DNA of 6,944 bases from Nitrospirota bacterium (GCA_030637135.1 DAOVVO010000070.1:1-6944), one strand, 5' to 3'; positions 1-6,387 are shown, counted from the stretch's first letter. A program made the numbers and translations. The notes: generated by a model not told the origin, from the letters alone.

Positions 1-30
1 CAGGGGAGATTATTTGATTAAATTTATCCA

Positions 31-68
31 TAAAATCCCCCTTAATCCCCCTTTTCCAAAGGGGGAGG
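31..68. repeat. C-run/G-run inverted repeat, probably a dispersed intergenic element
   Basis: Two adjacent copies of AATCCCCCTT (from positions 34 and 44) run into a perfect 9-bp inverted repeat: TCCCCCTTT at 46-54 pairs with AAAGGGGGA at 58-66 across a 3-base TCC loop. Neither side of the hairpin has a T-tract, so it is not a canonical terminator. I recall similar C-run/G-run elements scattered between genes of several environmental phyla; calling this one dispersed is inference, because only one copy lies in the window. Confidence 0.6.
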
Positions 69-153
69 TCTTTGTGGGCTTGCGAATAGTGCTGAGATAT
101 AGCAGAACACGACATGGCTAAAAAAATTGGGGGAACTCCTCCAGAATAAGGGA

Positions 154-183
154 TTGACAAATAAGAGTATTTTACATTATCAT
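154..183 (+). promoter_or_regulatory. Sigma70-type promoter of rplM-rpsI
   Basis: A perfect -35 TTGACA (154-159) is followed after 18 bases by TATCAT (178-183), a good -10. Transcription would start near 190, giving a leader of roughly 25 bases that contains the rplM ribosome binding site AAAGGA (205-210, five bases before the ATG). This leader is too short for a long structured autoregulatory RNA. A G-rich hairpin (129-144) lies upstream of the -35, so it would not be in the transcript. Confidence 0.65.
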
Positions 184-215
184 GATATGTTTGAAATTCC
201 CCCTAAAGGATTTGG

Positions 216-650
216 ATGAAGACCTATTGTGCGAAAAAGAGTGATGTGGAAAGAAAATGGTATCTTATCGATGCTGATGGGAAGGTTGTGGGCCGTCTTG
301 CATCTCGAGTTGCGTCACTATTAAGAGGGAAAAACAAACCAATATACACTCCTCACGTAGATACAGGTGACTTTGTCATCATCATAAATGCCGATAAGGT
401 GCGGTTTACCGGCAACAAGCTTCAGCAAAAGGAATACATTCATCACTCCGGTTACCCGGGAGGAATTAAGAAAAAAACAGCGAATGATCTTATGGAAAAT
501 GCACCGGAGAAAATTATTTTTAGTGCTGTTGACGGTATGCTCGCAAAAAATAAACTCCGAAGCCCTCAACTGAAAAGATTAAAGGTTTATCGAGGTCCGG
601 AGCACCCGCACAAAGCTCAGAATCCCGAAATGCTCAAACTAATACCGTAA
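216..650 (+). CDS. rplM: 50S ribosomal protein L13
   Basis: L13 is an early-assembling protein of the large ribosomal subunit that binds 23S rRNA. The 144-residue product is full length for the bacterial family (about 142-150). It shows the family hallmarks: an MKTY start followed by WYLIDADGKVVGRLAS (15-30), YTPHVDTGDF (44-53), the NADKVRFTGNK block (58-68), and the signature region around GML and RLKVYRGPEHPH (about 105-132). The ATG is preceded at five bases by AAAGGA and matches the conserved N-terminus. It is the first gene of a two-gene operon with rpsI; the pair is together in nearly all bacteria because L13 and S9 are co-produced. Nothing is broken or unusual in the protein. Confidence 0.98.
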   Translation: MKTYCAKKSDVERKWYLIDADGKVVGRLASRVASLLRGKNKPIYTPHVDTGDFVIIINADKVRFTGNKLQQKEYIHHSGYPGGIKKKTANDLMENAPEKIIFSAVDGMLAKNKLRSPQLKRLKVYRGPEHPHKAQNPEMLKLIP

Positions 651-662
651 GGAGAAACCTTG
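651..662 (+). promoter_or_regulatory. Shine-Dalgarno deciding the TTG start of rpsI
   Basis: GGAG (651-654) begins directly after the rplM stop TAA (648-650) and sits five bases before TTG (660-662). No ATG or GTG is available in frame near the conserved start of S9, so TTG is the supported start. The geometry suggests that ribosomes finishing rplM re-load at once on rpsI. Confidence 0.7.
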
Positions 663-1058
663 GAGACGACAGAAATTACATATAACAGCACAGGCAAGAG
701 AAAATCATCTATAGCAAGGACAACAATAAAACAGGGCAAAGGAGAGATTTACATCAATAATAAGCCTCTCGATAAATACTTTCCTTCAGAAACACTGAAA
801 ATGATTGTTAAACATCCTTTAGCTACGCTCGCAGTAACAGAGAAATACAATATCTCTATTAAAGTCAATGGCGGTGGTGTGTGCGGACAGGCAGGTGCCA
901 TAAGGCACAGCATTGCACGGGCTCTGGTAGAAGTAAACCCTGACTTTAGAGGGAAACTCAAAAAAGAAGGGCTTCTTACGAGAGACCCCCGTGTCAAGGA
1001 AAGAAAAAAATACGGTCGAAAAGGCGCCAGAAAACGCTTCCAGTTCTCGAAGAGATAA
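660..1058 (+). CDS. rpsI: 30S ribosomal protein S9
   Basis: S9 belongs to the small-subunit head; in the family its basic C-terminal tail reaches toward the P-site tRNA. The 132-residue product is full length. Visible hallmarks are the N-terminal TGKRKSSIAR (11-20), the signature GGGVCGQAGAIRHSIARAL (71-89), LLTRDPRVKERKKYG (105-119), and the C-terminal GARKRFQFSKR ending in the invariant SKR. The start is TTG, which is weaker than ATG, but it has a well-placed GGAG and gives the expected N-terminus. It lies nine bases after rplM in the same transcript. No clear intrinsic terminator follows; the downstream palindromic insert could end or process the message, but that is inference. Confidence 0.98.
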   Translation: METTEITYNSTGKRKSSIARTTIKQGKGEIYINNKPLDKYFPSETLKMIVKHPLATLAVTEKYNISIKVNGGGVCGQAGAIRHSIARALVEVNPDFRGKLKKEGLLTRDPRVKERKKYGRKGARKRFQFSKR

Positions 1059-1083
1059 TTTTTAGAACAATTCCAAATTTCAA

Positions 1084-1160
1084 ATCCATCCTTCGTAGCA
1101 GTACATCCGGCCGTCGTAGCCTCAGCTACTGTGGCGGAGCAGGCACTGCAGAGGACGGAT
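1084..1160. repeat. Palindromic GC-richer insert between rpsI and argC
   Basis: The outer arms ATCCATCCT (1084-1092) and AGGACGGAT (1152-1160) are inverted repeats with one mismatch. Inside lies a perfect hairpin GTAGC-CTCA-GCTAC (1116-1129), and TCGTAGC occurs twice, at 1093-1099 and 1114-1120. The segment is richer in G and C than the AT-rich sequence on both sides. This looks like a small non-autonomous or REP-like element that could fold in RNA and act between the two operons. No reading frame or transposase is present, and its mobility is inference from structure alone. Confidence 0.5.
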
Positions 1161-1246
1161 AAGCTCCAAAATCCAATTGCGAATTATTTGTCATGTGGTC
1201 TACAATTCATAGAGTGCCTAAGATTTGGAAATTAAATATTTTAACA

Positions 1247-1275
1247 TTGACCTGTCATCTGACATTGATTAATAA
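1247..1275 (+). promoter_or_regulatory. Candidate promoter of argC-argJ
   Basis: TTGACC (1247-1252) and TAATAA (1270-1275) are spaced by 17 bases, giving a start near 1282 and a leader of about 30 bases. A second perfect -10, TATAAT (1302-1307), lies only five bases before the argC ATG and would start a leaderless message. No obvious ARG-box palindrome was recognised. Which site is used cannot be told from sequence. Confidence 0.45.
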
Positions 1276-1312
1276 TTTGGATTTTGTTTTTTGGTCTTAT
1301 GTATAATTAGTC

Positions 1313-2359
1313 ATGCTAAAAGTCGCCGTCTTAGGAGGTAGTGGTTATACCGGTGGGGAGCTTGTAAGATTACTTAACCAACATCCCTATGTAAAAGTAA
1401 CCACCGTAACTTCTGAACGATCAGCAGGCAAATCAATTGCCGACATATTTCCAAATCTGAAGGGTGCTCATTTACAGTTTGAACCGTTAAAAATCAGGAC
1501 TATTGCAAAAAAAGCCGACTTTTTTTTCCTCTGCCTTCCACACGGAACATCTCAGGAACCCGTTGCATACCTTTCTAAAGAAGGCAAAAGAGTGGTAGAC
1601 CTCTCTGCTGACTTTAGATTGAAAGATGCGACTGCATATAAAAAATGGTATGAAACGAGGCATAAATTTCCGGCGTTATTAAAAAAGGCCGTCTATGGAT
1701 TTCCAGAGTTAAAAAGAGAAAAAATAAAACACGCACAAATAGTCGCAAACCCGGGTTGTTATCCCGTAAGTGCACTATTAGCCCTCGCTCCCCTCATGCG
1801 AAAACATTTCATAGATTCCGATTCCATCATCATAGATTCAAAATCAGGGGTATCAGGTGCGGGGAGGAACCCTGCCCTGCCACTGATGTTCTCCGAAACG
1901 AACGAGACTGTTAAGGCATATGCTGTGACAACCCATCGCCACACACCGGAGATAGAACAGGAGCTCTCTTTTCTTTCAAAGAAAAAGATTAAGATCATTT
2001 TTACTCCCCATCTGATTCCCATGGACAGGGGAATACTCAGTACCGTTTACGTGCGCATCAAAAATAAATTAAAACTATCAGATATACAGAAATTATATAA
2101 GGACTTTTACAGCAAAGAGCATTTTGTAAGAGTTTTAAAGAACGGAGTACATCCAACAACCAAGTCTGTGAAAGGAAGTAATTTTTGTGATATCTCGGTC
2201 TTTCTTGATCCCAACAGCCGTAAAACACAAACGCTCATCATAATAAGTGTAATTGACAACCTTTTAAAGGGGGCATCAGGCCAGGCTGTGCATAATATGA
2301 ATATTATGTATGGTTTTGATGAAACAGCCGGCCTCATGAACAGTGCTCCCTTCCCCTGA
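1313..2359 (+). CDS. argC: N-acetyl-gamma-glutamyl-phosphate reductase
   Basis: ArgC is a cytoplasmic NADPH-dependent enzyme that reduces N-acetylglutamyl phosphate to N-acetylglutamate semialdehyde, the third step of the acetylated arginine pathway. The 348-residue product matches the longer bacterial ArgC type. The N-terminal Rossmann motif GGSGYTGGELVRLL (8-21) binds the cofactor. VDLSADFRL lies at 95-103, the catalytic cysteine is C149 in NPGCYP, and the substrate/active-site histidine block HRHTPEIEQEL is at 208-218. The ATG gives the canonical MLKVAVLGGSGYTG start, but I see no Shine-Dalgarno sequence in front of it. Its stop lies 13 bases before the preferred argJ start, so the two genes are almost certainly one operon. 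All key residues are present. Confidence 0.97.
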   Translation: MLKVAVLGGSGYTGGELVRLLNQHPYVKVTTVTSERSAGKSIADIFPNLKGAHLQFEPLKIRTIAKKADFFFLCLPHGTSQEPVAYLSKEGKRVVDLSADFRLKDATAYKKWYETRHKFPALLKKAVYGFPELKREKIKHAQIVANPGCYPVSALLALAPLMRKHFIDSDSIIIDSKSGVSGAGRNPALPLMFSETNETVKAYAVTTHRHTPEIEQELSFLSKKKIKIIFTPHLIPMDRGILSTVYVRIKNKLKLSDIQKLYKDFYSKEHFVRVLKNGVHPTTKSVKGSNFCDISVFLDPNSRKTQTLIIISVIDNLLKGASGQAVHNMNIMYGFDETAGLMNSAPFP

Positions 2360-2372
2360 TGAAAAACCTTTC

Positions 2373-3557
2373 ATGAAACACTCAGTTATTGTTCCCGGGT
2401 TCAAATTTTCCGGAATATCCTCTGGTATAAAAAAAACAAAGAAAAAGGACCTCGCTTTAATATATTCTGAAAACACGGCTGCAATTGCCGGTATTTTTAC
2501 TGCTAACAAAATCAAGGCAGCCCCGGTAAAGCTTGATATCACGCGTATCCGCAGAAGCGGAAAAGCACGTGCCGTTATTATAAACAGTGGAAATGCAAAC
2601 GCATGCACAGGCAGACGGGGAATAAAAGATGCGCACGATATCGCCCAAATAACCGCCAGAGAACTGCGCAGTGCTCCCCACCTTGTTTATGTTGCATCAA
2701 CCGGGCTCATAGGCAGACCACTCCCTCTGATAAAAATTAAAAAAGCTATCCCGGAATCAGTGAGAAAACTGTCGTCCCGTTCCATACGGCATGCTGCGTC
2801 TGCAATCATGACCACTGACACATTTACAAAAATAGACGTAAAAAAAATACTTATTTCGGGGAAAACAGGAACAATCGCAGGCATTGCAAAAGGAGCTGGA
2901 ATGATGTGTCCTCATCTGGCAACAATGCTGTGCTTTATTGTGACCGATATTGCAGTAGAACGAAGGGCACTCAATGCAGCCCTCAGAGAAGCAGCAGAAA
3001 AATCATTCAACAGTTTGACCATTGATAATGATATGAGCACCAATGACACCGTGCTGTTATTGTCAAACGGATTTTTAAAGAATAAACCAATAACAAAAAA
3101 CTCTTTTTTCTACAAGAAATTTGAGAATGCGTTAGCTGAGGTATCTTATAATCTTTCAAAAATGATAGCCATGGATGCCGAAGGCGCAACAAAGCTTGTT
3201 AAGGTACGTGTACGAAGGGCGAAGACCACATCTGATGCTGAGAAAGCTTCCAGAGCAATTGCGAGCTCTCTCCTTGTAAAAACGGCTCTCTACGGTGAAA
3301 ACCCAAATTGGGGAAGAATTATGGCTGCAATCGGGTATTCAGGCGCACATATACAAGAAGACAAAATTGCTATTTATATCAACAATTTCAAAGTGGTCAA
3401 TAAAGGAACCGGCGCAAGGAAAACTCCAAAACATCTTTTTCAAAAGAATGAAATCGTTATCACTGCGGATTTGGGAATCGGGGAAAAAGAAGCAGACATG
3501 CTTACGTGCGATCTATCAGAGAAGTACGTAAAAATTAACGCCGGTTATATGACATAA
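2373..3557 (+). CDS. argJ: Glutamate N-acetyltransferase / ornithine acetyltransferase
   Basis: ArgJ transfers the acetyl group from N-acetylornithine to glutamate, recycling it in arginine synthesis; bifunctional members also use acetyl-CoA to make N-acetylglutamate, and the sequence does not tell which type this is. The product is 394 residues, family length. Visible are NSGNANACTG (71-80), STG with T110-G111 in the oxyanion-hole region, and GMMCPHLATML with A183/T184, where the precursor cleaves itself so that T184 becomes the beta-chain nucleophile. The conserved C-terminus ends YVKINAGYMT. An in-frame GTG at 2343 would add ten residues and overlap argC by 17 bases. I prefer ATG 2373 because MKHSVIVPGFKFSG resembles the family start and the extra residues do not; neither start has a good Shine-Dalgarno sequence. 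Confidence 0.96.
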   Translation: MKHSVIVPGFKFSGISSGIKKTKKKDLALIYSENTAAIAGIFTANKIKAAPVKLDITRIRRSGKARAVIINSGNANACTGRRGIKDAHDIAQITARELRSAPHLVYVASTGLIGRPLPLIKIKKAIPESVRKLSSRSIRHAASAIMTTDTFTKIDVKKILISGKTGTIAGIAKGAGMMCPHLATMLCFIVTDIAVERRALNAALREAAEKSFNSLTIDNDMSTNDTVLLLSNGFLKNKPITKNSFFYKKFENALAEVSYNLSKMIAMDAEGATKLVKVRVRRAKTTSDAEKASRAIASSLLVKTALYGENPNWGRIMAAIGYSGAHIQEDKIAIYINNFKVVNKGTGARKTPKHLFQKNEIVITADLGIGEKEADMLTCDLSEKYVKINAGYMT

Positions 3558-3679
3558 AACGTGACCGCCTTTTTATGGACACGTCCATAAACAACTCTCC
3601 TTTTAACCCTCTCAATTGTCCATGCTATACCTTTCTCTTTCCATTCCGTCTCTCTGGGTGTGAAAATAGCATACGTCAC
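3545..3679 (-). pseudogene. Possible small gene or C-terminal gene remnant, unknown function
   Basis: On the minus strand a frame is free of stops from about 3770 down to a TAA at 3545-3547, which lies 11-13 bases inside the 3' end of argJ. Read from a GTG at 3677-3679 it gives 44 residues, rich in K, R, E and V, including ETEWKEKG and AWTIERVKRRVVYG. The minus strand is purine-rich here (3595-3665), as coding strands often are. No ATG in frame and no Shine-Dalgarno sequence is visible, and the upstream part coincides with the promoter of the LysM gene. It could be the tail of a decayed gene convergent with argJ, an unrecognised small protein, or chance. I do not recognise the family. Confidence 0.25.
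3573..3590. other. 8-bp inverted repeat after argJ
   Basis: TTATGGAC (3573-3580) and GTCCATAA (3583-3590) form a perfect inverted repeat with only two bases between, so an RNA hairpin would have a 7-bp stem and a CACG loop. It lies 16 bases after the argJ stop, where a terminator is expected, but no T-tract follows on the plus strand. It could be a weak terminator, an RNA 3'-end stabiliser or a protein-binding palindrome. Confidence 0.4.
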
Positions 3680-3688
3680 CTGTTTATC

Positions 3689-3749
3689 ATAAAAAAACTT
3701 GAAAAAATAAATAGTAAAATAATTCGTTATTAGTGATAAAAAAACTTGA
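3689..3749 (+). repeat. 14-bp direct repeat upstream of the LysM gene
   Basis: The 14-base sequence ATAAAAAAACTTGA occurs exactly at 3689-3702 and 3736-3749, 47 bases apart. The second copy runs into the -35 hexamer of the LysM gene promoter. The first copy also offers a TTGAAA but has no -10 at proper spacing. The pair may be a duplicated promoter half, an A-tract upstream element or a regulator site. Confidence 0.5.
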
Positions 3750-3774
3750 CAGATATATATGACTAGGATATTTT
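3746..3774 (+). promoter_or_regulatory. Sigma70-type promoter of the LysM gene
   Basis: A perfect -35 TTGACA (3746-3751) and a -10 TATTTT (3769-3774) are separated by 17 bases. An A7 tract (3738-3744) lies directly upstream. Transcription would begin near 3781, leaving a leader of about 30 bases before the start codon. The LysM gene therefore appears to be its own unit, not part of the arg operon. Confidence 0.6.
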
Positions 3775-3797
3775 ATGTTATATGGTTTTTAAAAAAT

Positions 3798-3813
3798 GGA
3801 GGAGATATATATG
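3798..3813 (+). promoter_or_regulatory. Shine-Dalgarno that fixes the LysM gene start
   Basis: GGAGGAG (3798-3804) is six bases before ATG 3811-3813. An earlier in-frame ATG at 3796 would have this sequence inside its own coding region and would put MEEIY before the signal peptide, so 3811 is the better start. Confidence 0.8.
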
Positions 3814-4785
3814 AAACAAAATCTCTGTATTAGTCTTGCCATTATTTTTGCTCTGTTTTATGCCTCAGTCCCTTCTGTAAACGCTCTGGACATAGTGTCC
3901 GAAGAATATATTATAGAAAAAGGGGATACCCTCTGGGATATTTCAAGTGACAAATTAGAAGACTATTTTCTCTGGCCTAAACTCTGGGGTGTAAATCCTC
4001 AGATAAAAAACCCTGACCTTATCTTTCCAGGCACTAAAATAAGGATACCTTCAAAAGAAGAATTAATGCGCATGTTTCCTAAACCGGAGAAAGAGATACG
4101 AGTTGTGACTAAACCTGTGGTTACAGAAGTTGCAAAGGCGCTGCCAAAAAAATATATGATTGACAAAGAGCTCTACATTCTGAGCGGGTGGATTTCAGAA
4201 GATTTTCCGAGCATAGGGAGGATAAACTCTGCAGCGGATATCCGTACAATGGTAGTGAAAAATGAAATGGTATATCTGAAAGCGCCTTCTTATACACGTA
4301 ACGGAGATAAATTCCTTGTTATCAGAAAAGTAAAGAAGGTTAAACACCCAAAAACAGGCGCCTCATTAGGATATCTTATAAAAATTCCGGGGGCTGTGGA
4401 AGTCATAGCCATAGAGAACGATATCCCAAAAGCAAAGGTAATATCCTCATATGAAGAGATTAAAATTGGCGATGGGCTTTTGCCCTATGAAGATATAGAA
4501 CCACCACGTGTTCCAGATACGGTAAGAACACCTGACATAGAGGGATATATTGTGGAATCATATAAGACTATCAAATTAACAAGCACCGGCGACATTATCT
4601 TTCTTGACAAGGGACAGAATCACGGTTTAAAGGTAGGAGATATGTTTTCTGTTATTTCCAATATACCTGCTAAAACCCCTGTTGGTACGTTACAAATAGT
4701 GGACATCAAGCCAGAACTTTCAAAAGCTGTTCTCCTGAAAACCGGGCAAGAGGTAACAATAGGAGATTCCTGGGGAAAGAAATAA
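3811..4785 (+). CDS. Secreted LysM-domain protein with two beta-type repeats
   Basis: The product is 324 residues from the start chosen by its Shine-Dalgarno sequence. Residues 1-25 are a signal peptide (MKQN, hydrophobic core LCISLAIIFALFYA, cleavage expected after VNA), so it is exported to the periplasm or cell surface. Residues 33-80 form one LysM domain (IIEKGDTLWDIS, then NPDLIFPGTKIRIP), a fold that usually binds the glycan of peptidoglycan. A basic linker follows. Residues about 164-222 and 272-321 resemble each other: each opens with GD plus a hydrophobic strand, has a G.L strand and ends in EEIKIGD or QEVTIGD, suggesting two copies of a small beta domain. Proteins of this layout recur in Desulfobacterota and Nitrospirota genomes without a settled role. 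No catalytic residues are evident; a structural or scaffolding role at the cell wall is inference. It is transcribed alone and converges on rpoD. Confidence 0.88.
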   Translation: MKQNLCISLAIIFALFYASVPSVNALDIVSEEYIIEKGDTLWDISSDKLEDYFLWPKLWGVNPQIKNPDLIFPGTKIRIPSKEELMRMFPKPEKEIRVVTKPVVTEVAKALPKKYMIDKELYILSGWISEDFPSIGRINSAADIRTMVVKNEMVYLKAPSYTRNGDKFLVIRKVKKVKHPKTGASLGYLIKIPGAVEVIAIENDIPKAKVISSYEEIKIGDGLLPYEDIEPPRVPDTVRTPDIEGYIVESYKTIKLTSTGDIIFLDKGQNHGLKVGDMFSVISNIPAKTPVGTLQIVDIKPELSKAVLLKTGQEVTIGDSWGKK

Positions 4786-4889
4786 AAATCACAACACAAA
4801 GAGCAACATGCAACGGTGCAGAAGAAAAGATTGTAATTAAGTTGTAACCCCCTTCATTTTTCATTTTTTGTATATTTGATTTTTTGTCC

Positions 4890-6323
4890 CTAAATGCTGA
4901 CGAGCGCTTTAAGGGCCCTGAGCCTGCTTGGATGTTTCAACTTTCTTAACGCCTTCGCCTCAATTTGTCTCACTCTTTCTCTCGTTATCATGAGGTGTCT
5001 TCCTACTTCTTCGAGGGTGTGATCCCTATCCACACCTATACCAAACCTCATCCTTATAACTTTTTCCTCTTTAGGCGTCAACGTAGAAAGGACTTTTTGT
5101 ATATAACCTGATATCTCTTTATCCTCCGCGTCAGAGTAAGGTGAAGGGCTGTTTTTATCCCCTATAAAATCCTCAAGCTCGGTGTCTTCGTCACCCACTG
5201 GAGTCTGCAAGGCGATAGGGTCCTGAATAGCCCTGTAGACCTCTTCTACTTTTTTAGCTGTTACCTGAAGTTTTTTAGCAATCTCTTCGTCAGTAGGCTC
5301 TCTCCCGAGAGTTTGTGTGAGCTCTCGCGATGCCTTTGTAACCCTGTTATAAAACTCCATCATATGTACAGGTACTCTGATCGTCTTGGTCTGGTCTATG
5401 AGTGCCCTTGTTATTGCCTGCCTTATCCACCATGTAGCGTATGTGCTGAATTTAAATCCTTTCTCATGTTTAAACTTATCTACTGCTTTCATCAGCCCTA
5501 TGTTTCCCTCCTGAATGAGGTCTAGTAAAGGTAATCCCCTGCCAACATAATTTTTTGCAATATTAACTACCAACCGCAGATTTCTTGTAATCAACTCGTT
5601 TTTTGCCTCGCTGACAAAGGACTGTACTTTGTAAATTCTGTCCCACAGGGTCTCCAGTTGTTCAATGTTTACTCCAACTTCATTTTCAATCTGCTTAAAA
5701 ATTTTCTGTGTGATCTTAGCAAGATCTCCCATGGATTTAAGCTTTTTAAGGTTTACCCGTTTTTTACTTTTTTCCTCTCTCATTGATTTCTTTAAAGATT
5801 TTAGAGAACCGCCGTAAGGAGAAAGTTTTCTATTCAAGGACTTTATTTTTCCTATAAACTCTCTCAATTTGTTTAAAACTATTTTTGTTACCTCCTCTTT
5901 ACGCTCTTCCTCCTCCAGTATCTCATCACTGTTTATAAAATTTCTCTCAACTCTTTTTGTCATGGTAAGGACGCGAAGGATCTTTCTGATAATACTTTTG
6001 CCTTCAATTATTTTTTTAGCGAGTTCAACTTCCTCATCCTTCGTAAGGATTGATATATCCCCCATGGAGTGAAAATATGCCTGAACAAGGTCCTCTGTTT
6101 TTTCATACTCTTGCAGTTCTGCCTTTTCTACTTCAGGTGAAGGAGATGTTTCTTCGTACTCAACAACACGCACACCCATATCATGAAGAAGATCCATAAG
6201 ATCCTCTATCTCGTCTGGAGTAAAAAATTCAGAAGGCAAAGCTTCATTTATTTCATCGTAGGTAAGAACCCCCCGCCTTTTACCTACATCTATAATTTCA
6301 TCAAAAACATCTTTTTCTTTCAT
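4890..6323 (-). CDS. rpoD: RNA polymerase primary sigma factor (sigma-70/SigA)
   Basis: This is the housekeeping sigma subunit that directs RNA polymerase to -35/-10 promoters. The 477-residue product shows all regions in order: 1.1 (about 1-55), 1.2 (about 76-108), a lysine-rich non-conserved segment (about 110-240), region 2 (243-312, including NLRLVVNIAKNY, DLIQEGNIGLMKAVDKF and STYATWWIRQAITRA, which bind core enzyme and melt the -10), region 3 (about 320-395), and region 4 (405-470) with the -35-binding helix-turn-helix HTLEEVGRHLMITRERVRQI and EAKALRKLKHPSR. Region 1.1 and the near-invariant region 2 mark it as primary rather than alternative. The non-conserved segment is shorter than in E. 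coli, hence the smaller size. Purine stretches AGGA (6327-6330) and GAGGG (6334-6338) precede the ATG; neither is ideally placed. It has its own promoter downstream of the rRNA terminator. Confidence 0.97.
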   Translation of the reverse strand: MKEKDVFDEIIDVGKRRGVLTYDEINEALPSEFFTPDEIEDLMDLLHDMGVRVVEYEETSPSPEVEKAELQEYEKTEDLVQAYFHSMGDISILTKDEEVELAKKIIEGKSIIRKILRVLTMTKRVERNFINSDEILEEEERKEEVTKIVLNKLREFIGKIKSLNRKLSPYGGSLKSLKKSMREEKSKKRVNLKKLKSMGDLAKITQKIFKQIENEVGVNIEQLETLWDRIYKVQSFVSEAKNELITRNLRLVVNIAKNYVGRGLPLLDLIQEGNIGLMKAVDKFKHEKGFKFSTYATWWIRQAITRALIDQTKTIRVPVHMMEFYNRVTKASRELTQTLGREPTDEEIAKKLQVTAKKVEEVYRAIQDPIALQTPVGDEDTELEDFIGDKNSPSPYSDAEDKEISGYIQKVLSTLTPKEEKVIRMRFGIGVDRDHTLEEVGRHLMITRERVRQIEAKALRKLKHPSRLRALKALVSI

Positions 6324-6387
6324 ATTTCCTATACCCTCTTATATTGAAATTAATGCCATTAATAATGCTTTTAGGCATAAAAAAAAT

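Noticed and set aside
114..149. 11-codon frame MAKKIGGTPPE before rplM
   Set aside because: Too short, no ribosome binding site, and an upstream in-frame stop lies close by; at most a remnant of an older gene.
1038..1063. Terminator at the rpsI end (TCTC-GAA-GAGA followed by T residues)
   Set aside because: The stem is only four base pairs and lies inside the last codons; too weak to call.
2343..2372. GTG start of argJ overlapping argC
   Set aside because: The ten added residues do not resemble ArgJ N-termini and no Shine-Dalgarno sequence supports it, though it cannot be excluded.
1759..2608. Long antisense open frames across argC and argJ
   Set aside because: They lie opposite well-conserved genes and show no independent protein features; shadows of the real coding strands.
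3796..3810. Five-codon upstream extension of the LysM protein (ATG at 3796)
   Set aside because: The strong GGAGGAG lies inside this extension and is correctly spaced for ATG 3811; the shorter form gives a normal signal peptide.
4786..4889. Shared bidirectional terminator between the LysM gene and rpoD
   Set aside because: Searched by eye on both strands; only T/A-rich runs and a 4-bp TGCA stem are visible, no convincing hairpin.
5313..6072. Plus-strand open frames inside rpoD
   Set aside because: Composition is that of the complement of a sigma factor gene, with no start signals; shadows.
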